Shown piece after piece: positions 59,968 through 64,000 of a stretch of 64,000 bases of DNA. The number at the start of each line of letters is the position of its first letter. Positions within the stretch are counted from its first letter, which is position 1. The notes beneath the pieces are model-generated. The model was not told the DNA's origin, ran no database searches, and saw nothing but the letters and a program-made list of their open reading frames with translations. Both the position numbers and the translations under genes were made by a program. Source of the DNA: Sphingomonas sp. NFR04 (lineage in GTDB: Bacteria; Pseudomonadota; Alphaproteobacteria; Sphingomonadales; Sphingomonadaceae); NCBI RefSeq assembly GCF_900114095.1, contig NZ_FORV01000001.1:992001-1056000 (forward strand), in the 5' to 3' direction.

Positions 59968-60525
59968 TCAGTCGGGCTTCTTGGCGACGGCGACGAGCGC
60001 CGGGCGCAGCAGCCGGTCCTTGATCATGTAGCCGGACTGGATTTCCTGCACCACGGTGCCGGGCGCCTTGTCGGCAACGGGCATTTCCATCATCGCCTGG
60101 TGCTTGTTGGGGTCGAGCGCCTCGCCCAGCGCCACCACCTTGGAGATGCCGTGGCGGCCGAATATCGCCTCCAGCTCGCGGCCGGTGGCCTCCAGGCCGG
60201 TGACGAGGCCCTTCATCTTCTCGTCCTCGCGCAGCTCGGGCGGAATGGCCTGCAGCGCCCGGCCGAGATTGTCGGCGACCGAGAGGATGTCGCGAGCGAA
60301 GCTGGTCGCGGCATAGGCGCGGGCATCCGCCACTTCCTTCTCGGTGCGGCGGCGGAGATTCTGCATGTCGGCCTGGACGTAGAGATGCGCCTGCTTGGCC
60401 TCGGCCAGCTGCGCCTCCAGCTCGGCGACACGGTCCTGCTCGGCCACTTCCGGCGCGGCTTGAGCAGTTTCTTCCCGCAGCGTTTCGCCCTGGGTCGGTT
60501 CGGTATTTTCGATGTTCTCGGACAT
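59968..60525 (-). CDS. grpE: Nucleotide exchange factor GrpE
   Basis: Releases ADP from DnaK in the Hsp70 cycle. The 185-residue protein has the long N-terminal helix (AELEAQLAEAKQAHLYVQA), the conserved DMQNLRRRTEKE, and the C-terminal wing HQAMMEMP and GTVVQEIQSGYMIKDRLLRP. It follows hrcA by 15 bases on the same strand and the two form a heat-shock operon. DnaK is not in the window. Confidence 0.96.
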   Translation of the reverse strand: MSENIENTEPTQGETLREETAQAAPEVAEQDRVAELEAQLAEAKQAHLYVQADMQNLRRRTEKEVADARAYAATSFARDILSVADNLGRALQAIPPELREDEKMKGLVTGLEATGRELEAIFGRHGISKVVALGEALDPNKHQAMMEMPVADKAPGTVVQEIQSGYMIKDRLLRPALVAVAKKPD

Positions 60526-60540
60526 GGTTCCCTGTTTTCT

Positions 60541-61584
60541 TCAGGCCAGCAAACGGGCCAATGTGGCCGCCGTGAAATCCACCATGGGCACGACGCGGGC
60601 ATAGTTCAACCGGGTGGGGCCGATCACGCCGACGACGCCGACCACCCGGCCGTCGAGCGAACGGACCGGTTTGGCGATCACCGACGAGCCGGAAAGCGCG
60701 AACAGCTTGTTTTCGGAGCCGATGAAGATCCGCGCCGCCTCGCCTTCCCGGGCGCTGTCGAGCAGCCGGGCGATCTCCTCCTTGCCCTCCAGCTCGTCGA
60801 GCAGCTGGCGGACGCGGTCGAGATCCTCGGTGGCGCTGGTGTCGATCAGCCGGGCCTGGCCGCGGACGATCAGCACCGGGCGGCGGCCGCTGTCCTCGCT
60901 CCACACCGCAAGGCCGCGCTCGACCAGCTCGGAGGCAGCGGCGTCGAGGGCGGCCTGTTGCTGGCGCAGCTCCCGCTCGATCCGGCCGCGCGCCTCGGCG
61001 AGCGTCAGGCCGGCGAGCGCGGCGCTCATGTAATTGGCCGCGCGCTGCAGCGACATCGGGTCGACCCCGCCGGGCAGCTCGACCACCCGGTTCTCGACCG
61101 AGCCGTCCTCGCCGACCAGTACGGCCAGCGCGCGATCCTGGCTCAGGGGCACGAAGCCGAACTGACGCAGCACCGTCTCGGCCTTGGGGACGAGGACAAG
61201 GCCGGCGCAGGCGGACAGCCCGGAGAGCGCCGCCGTGGTGCCGGCAATGGCATCTTCGACCGGGCCGCCGGCACCGGCACGCGCCTCGATCGCCGCACGT
61301 TCCTCGACCGAAGGCTCGCTCGCCTGCATCATCCCGTCGACGAACAGGCGCAGCCCGCTTTCGGTTGGCATGCGGCCGGCGCTGGTGTGCGGCGCCGCGA
61401 GCAGGCCCAGCTCCTCCAGATCCTGCATCACGTTGCGGATCGACGCCGGCGACAGGTTGAGCGCCGAGATGCGCGAGATGGTGCGCGATCCCACCGGCGC
61501 GCCGCTGTCGAGATAGGATTCCACCACGATGCGAAACACGTCGCGCGCGCGGTCGGTCAGCTCGTGGATCGGCGGCGTGATCAT
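60541..61584 (-). CDS. hrcA: Heat-inducible transcriptional repressor HrcA
   Basis: Represses chaperone genes by binding CIRCE elements. The 347-residue protein has the N-terminal winged helix (PVGSRTISRISALNLSPASI, RNVMQDLEELGLL) and the GAF-like body with GVVGVIGPTRLNYARVVPMV at the C-terminus, all conserved. No CIRCE inverted repeat (TTAGCACTC type) is visible in the short region before its start. It lies upstream of grpE. Confidence 0.96.
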   Translation of the reverse strand: MITPPIHELTDRARDVFRIVVESYLDSGAPVGSRTISRISALNLSPASIRNVMQDLEELGLLAAPHTSAGRMPTESGLRLFVDGMMQASEPSVEERAAIEARAGAGGPVEDAIAGTTAALSGLSACAGLVLVPKAETVLRQFGFVPLSQDRALAVLVGEDGSVENRVVELPGGVDPMSLQRAANYMSAALAGLTLAEARGRIERELRQQQAALDAAASELVERGLAVWSEDSGRRPVLIVRGQARLIDTSATEDLDRVRQLLDELEGKEEIARLLDSAREGEAARIFIGSENKLFALSGSSVIAKPVRSLDGRVVGVVGVIGPTRLNYARVVPMVDFTAATLARLLA

Positions 61585-61619
61585 GGTGGCCGTTATCTAG
61601 GCGGTGCCACGGGTACGCT

Positions 61620-62219
61620 TCAAGGCCGCGCGCCGATCAGGCCGGCGATCGGCAGCAGATCGGGCGCCGAACCCAGCGCGTCGGCGACGCCGGGGCTCCG
61701 CGTGCGATCGCAGCCGAAATAATAGGAGAGCGCGCGATGCCCCGCCTTTCCGTCCCACTGGACCTCGACGCTCGGCATGTCGGTGGCATGCTGGCCGCAG
61801 GCGGGCGTACCCGGCGCGGTGCGGACGCTGCCGCTGCGCGGGCGATAGGGGGCGAGCCGGGTGAGGAACGCCTCATATTGCGCCGGCGACACCCGGAAGT
61901 CGCGCGCGCCGGTCACCGCGGTGAAGCGCTGCCCCTCGAAGGTGCCGGTGCCGTCCGGCCGCACGGTGACGGTGTAGACCGGGCAGGCGCCGCCGCACGG
62001 GCTGGTGGTGTAGCGGATCATCTCGCCGCGCACGATTAGTGCGGTCGGCGCCGCGGGCACGCCGCTGCTCACCGGCGGCGGCGTTGGCGGTGCCGGGCGG
62101 GAGGGCCTGGCGGGCGCCGGGCGCGCGGGGCCCTCGGGCGCCCCCACCTGCGGAATGCAGCCGCCGAGCATCGCTCCGCCGAAAACCCCAGCGAAAACCA
62201 TTGCAACCAACAGGCGCAT
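61620..62219 (-). CDS. DUF6438-type lipoprotein
   Basis: A 199-residue lipoprotein: lipobox MLGGC (Cys near 21), a Pro/Arg linker, and a domain with the DUF6438 pattern, [20 protein letters not shown] followed by [11 protein letters not shown]. Two further Cys (PACGQH, YFGCDRT) may form disulfides. Function unknown. The start at 62219 gives the best signal peptide; 62246 is an alternative. It sits between hrcA and rph. Confidence 0.75.
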   Translation of the reverse strand: MRLLVAMVFAGVFGGAMLGGCIPQVGAPEGPARPAPARPSRPAPPTPPPVSSGVPAAPTALIVRGEMIRYTTSPCGGACPVYTVTVRPDGTGTFEGQRFTAVTGARDFRVSPAQYEAFLTRLAPYRPRSGSVRTAPGTPACGQHATDMPSVEVQWDGKAGHRALSYYFGCDRTRSPGVADALGSAPDLLPIAGLIGARP

Positions 62220-62309
62220 GCGTGTCTTTCTCCCCTTATCGTGCAAGACTGGCGGAACGCGCCGCCACGGTCTAGGTGCCCGGCTCGACCTTTAGGGAGA
62301 CTGAATCGC

Positions 62310-63023
62310 ATGCGCCCATCCGGCCGCGCCCCCGACGAAATGCGGGAAATCACCATCACCCCGAACTTCACCCGCCACGCCGAAGGCTCGGTGCTGATCG
62401 GCTTCGGCGACACCCGCGTGCTCGTCACCGCCAGCGTCGAAGAGCGCGTGCCGCCGTTCCTGCGCGGCAAGGGCGAAGGCTGGGTGACGGCCGAATACGG
62501 CATGCTCCCCCGCGCCACGCACACCCGCGGCCAGCGCGAAGCGGCCAAGGGCAAGCAGTCCGGCCGCACCCAGGAAATCCAGCGGCTGATCGGCCGCTCG
62601 CTGCGTGCGGTCACCGACCTCAAGCTGCTCGGCGAGCGCCAGATCACGCTCGATTGCGACGTGCTCCAGGCCGATGGCGGCACCCGCACCGCGGCGATCT
62701 CGGGCGCCTGGGTGGCGCTGCGCCTCGCGGTCAACAAGCTGATGGCGGACGGCGCGATCACCACCGATCCCATCACCACCCAGGTGGCGGCGGTGAGCTG
62801 CGGCATCTACCAGGGCACGCCGGTGCTCGACCTCGATTACCCCGAGGATTCGTCGGCGGATGCGGACGCGAATTTCGTGCTGCTCGCCAACGGCAACATC
62901 GCCGAGGCGCAGGCCACCGCAGAGGGCGCGACCTATGACGAGGAAGGCCTGCTGCGCCTGCTCCGCCTGGCGCGCATCGGCTGCACCCGCATCTTCGACG
63001 CCCAGCTGAAGGCCATCGGATGA
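62310..63023 (+). CDS. rph: Ribonuclease PH
   Basis: Phosphate-dependent 3'-5' exonuclease that trims tRNA precursors. The 237-residue protein contains [16 protein letters not shown] at the N-terminus, GTRT-type [36 protein letters not shown] and [20 protein letters not shown] with the catalytic Asp. The start at 62310 follows AGGGAGA. The stop overlaps rdgB by four bases. It is divergent from the hrcA side. Confidence 0.97.
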   Translation: MRPSGRAPDEMREITITPNFTRHAEGSVLIGFGDTRVLVTASVEERVPPFLRGKGEGWVTAEYGMLPRATHTRGQREAAKGKQSGRTQEIQRLIGRSLRAVTDLKLLGERQITLDCDVLQADGGTRTAAISGAWVALRLAVNKLMADGAITTDPITTQVAAVSCGIYQGTPVLDLDYPEDSSADADANFVLLANGNIAEAQATAEGATYDEEGLLRLLRLARIGCTRIFDAQLKAIG

Positions 63024-63691
63024 GCGGCGAGGGCGAAACCCCGCAGGCCATCCGCAAGCTCGCGCCGGGCCGGCTGGTGATCGCCAGCCACAATGAAGGC
63101 AAGGTGCGCGAAATCCGCGAGCTGCTCGGTCCCTATGGGATCGAGCCGGTCTCGGCCGCCGAACTCGACCTGCCCGAGCCCGAGGAGACCGGCACCAGCT
63201 TCGTCGCCAATGCCGAGCTGAAGGCGCTGCAGGCGGCGGACCTGTCCGGGCTTCCTGCCCTCGCCGACGATTCGGGGCTGTGCGTCGAGGCGCTGGGGCT
63301 GGCCCCCGGCATCTACTCCGCGCGCTGGGGCATGGCGGCGCCGGGCATGGACGGGCTCGCACCCGTCGCGCCGTTCGAGGGCCGCGATTTCGGCCTGGCG
63401 ATGCAGCGGGTGGAGGACAAGCTGGCGGCGCTGCCGCCCGAGACCAGCCGTGCCGCGCATTTCGTCTGCGCGCTGGCGCTCGCCTGGCCGGATGGCCATG
63501 TCGAATGGTTCGAAGGCCGGGTCCACGGCGAGCTCGTCTGGCCGCCGCGTGGTGAAAAGGGCTTTGGCTATGATCCGATGTTCGTGCCGCTGGGGCACGC
63601 GGAAACGTTTGGCGAAATGGAACCGGCGGCAAAACACGGCATGAGCCACCGCGCCGACGCCTTCCGCCAGTTGGTCGCTTCGGTCTTCTGA
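63020..63691 (+). CDS. rdgB: Non-canonical purine NTP pyrophosphatase
   Basis: Hydrolyses ITP, dITP and XTP to keep them out of nucleic acids. The 223-residue Maf/Ham1-fold protein has [14 protein letters not shown] for the triphosphate, [13 protein letters not shown] with the catalytic acid, ARWGM and [17 protein letters not shown] coupling to rph fixes the start. A partial gene of another kind follows where hemW often lies in sphingomonads. Confidence 0.96.
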   Translation: MSGEGETPQAIRKLAPGRLVIASHNEGKVREIRELLGPYGIEPVSAAELDLPEPEETGTSFVANAELKALQAADLSGLPALADDSGLCVEALGLAPGIYSARWGMAAPGMDGLAPVAPFEGRDFGLAMQRVEDKLAALPPETSRAAHFVCALALAWPDGHVEWFEGRVHGELVWPPRGEKGFGYDPMFVPLGHAETFGEMEPAAKHGMSHRADAFRQLVASVF

Positions 63692-63800
63692 GAAGCGTCT
63701 GTTGCGGCTGCAACGATATTCATGGCATCGAAGGTTTAAGCTATCCTAACGACGTCCATATGTTGATCGAGTAACGATCGCTGCCTAAGCACAGGCGACG

Positions 63801-64000
63801 ATGGAGGACAAATTGGGGGTGCGCGGCACCGAACTATTCGATGAAGTCGATGCGCGGCTGAGCGAAATCAAGCGGCTTTTCACGCAGTTCGCCGGTGACG
63901 CCCCTGCGGCCGCCGGCGAATCGCCGGTCGGTTCGTTTGGTCGGCTGGAACTCGCCCGGATGATTTTATGGGGCCGAACGCTGCTGGAGCGCGAAGTCGC
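63801..64000 (+). CDS. Unrecognised protein, N-terminal part (runs off the window)
   Basis: An open frame from ATG at 63801 to the window end (66 codons): MEDKLGVRGTELFDEVDARL, then a helical, charged stretch with SEIKRLFTQFAGDAPAAAG and GRLELARMILWGRTLLEREV. No family is recognised from this part. The 109-bp gap before it is AT-richer and probably holds the promoter. The start is tentative, as GTG at 63819 is also in frame. Confidence 0.5.
   Translation, partial: MEDKLGVRGTELFDEVDARLSEIKRLFTQFAGDAPAAAGESPVGSFGRLELARMILWGRTLLEREV

Overview
This is a high-GC chromosomal window from an alphaproteobacterium, most likely a sphingomonad (Sphingomonas or a close relative). The basis is the gene content and gene style: a GcvPA/GcvPB split glycine decarboxylase, a ThiS-ThiG fusion, ispH-thrB-rnhA and rph-rdgB/hrcA-grpE blocks, UvrA with a degenerate first zinc site, and several families of GC-rich palindromic repeats between genes. 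No tRNA, rRNA, CRISPR array, transposase or integrase was seen.

Layout. 1-2605: the end of rfbA, then rfbC-rfbB-rfbD, a tightly packed dTDP-L-rhamnose operon. 2676-7769: a small membrane protein, an EamA transporter, a DUF938 methyltransferase with a CcdC-like membrane protein, and a secreted S9 dipeptidyl peptidase. 7933-12981: the glycine cleavage operon gcvT-gcvH-gcvPA-gcvPB on the minus strand, with a tandem glycine riboswitch in front and a hairpin terminator behind. 13242-18777: a lipoprotein, ispH-thrB-rnhA, a glycine-zipper protein, a VOC protein, and an AraC regulator divergent from a PPOX-fold flavoprotein. 18827-21074: a scoA/scoB CoA-transferase operon with a HAD phosphatase lipoprotein gene placed between the two subunits. 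21316-31853: a small outer-membrane barrel protein, a TPP enzyme, CsbD, a hydrolase lipoprotein, thiSG, aroQ, accB-accC-arsC, a QorB-like/HxlR divergent pair with a 17-bp palindrome, and lrgAB. 31897-39738: a PAS protein, purL, a histidine kinase with two response regulators, an AT-richer hypothetical gene and a proline-rich secreted protein.

The most distinctive region is 39909-51641. It holds four paralogous lipoproteins with an N-terminal Cys-Ser-Gly-Gly anchor and two or three TbpB-like lobes, each lobe closed by an F[YF]GP.A.E motif. A Slam-type (DUF560) outer-membrane protein is translationally coupled to the first lipoprotein, and a globin-coupled chemoreceptor sits in the middle. The three downstream lipoproteins share a promoter-like spacing and end in the same Gly-Lys-Arg-Gln tail. 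I read this as a Slam-dependent surface-lipoprotein system in a sphingomonad. Its ligands are unknown; heme or iron carriers are a guess.

51750-59441: uvrA, with a dispersed palindromic repeat inserted in frame in the coding sequence, then a small accessory stretch. That stretch holds a remnant copy of the uvrA 3' end, a coupled two-gene module containing DUF1828, a DUF433/DUF5615 toxin-antitoxin pair, an apparently orphan antitoxin, a cupin and a DUF1003 protein. 59524-64000: cspA-type gene, grpE, hrcA, a DUF6438 lipoprotein, rph, rdgB and the start of an unrecognised gene.

All calls were made by reading the sequence and translations; no database search was run.
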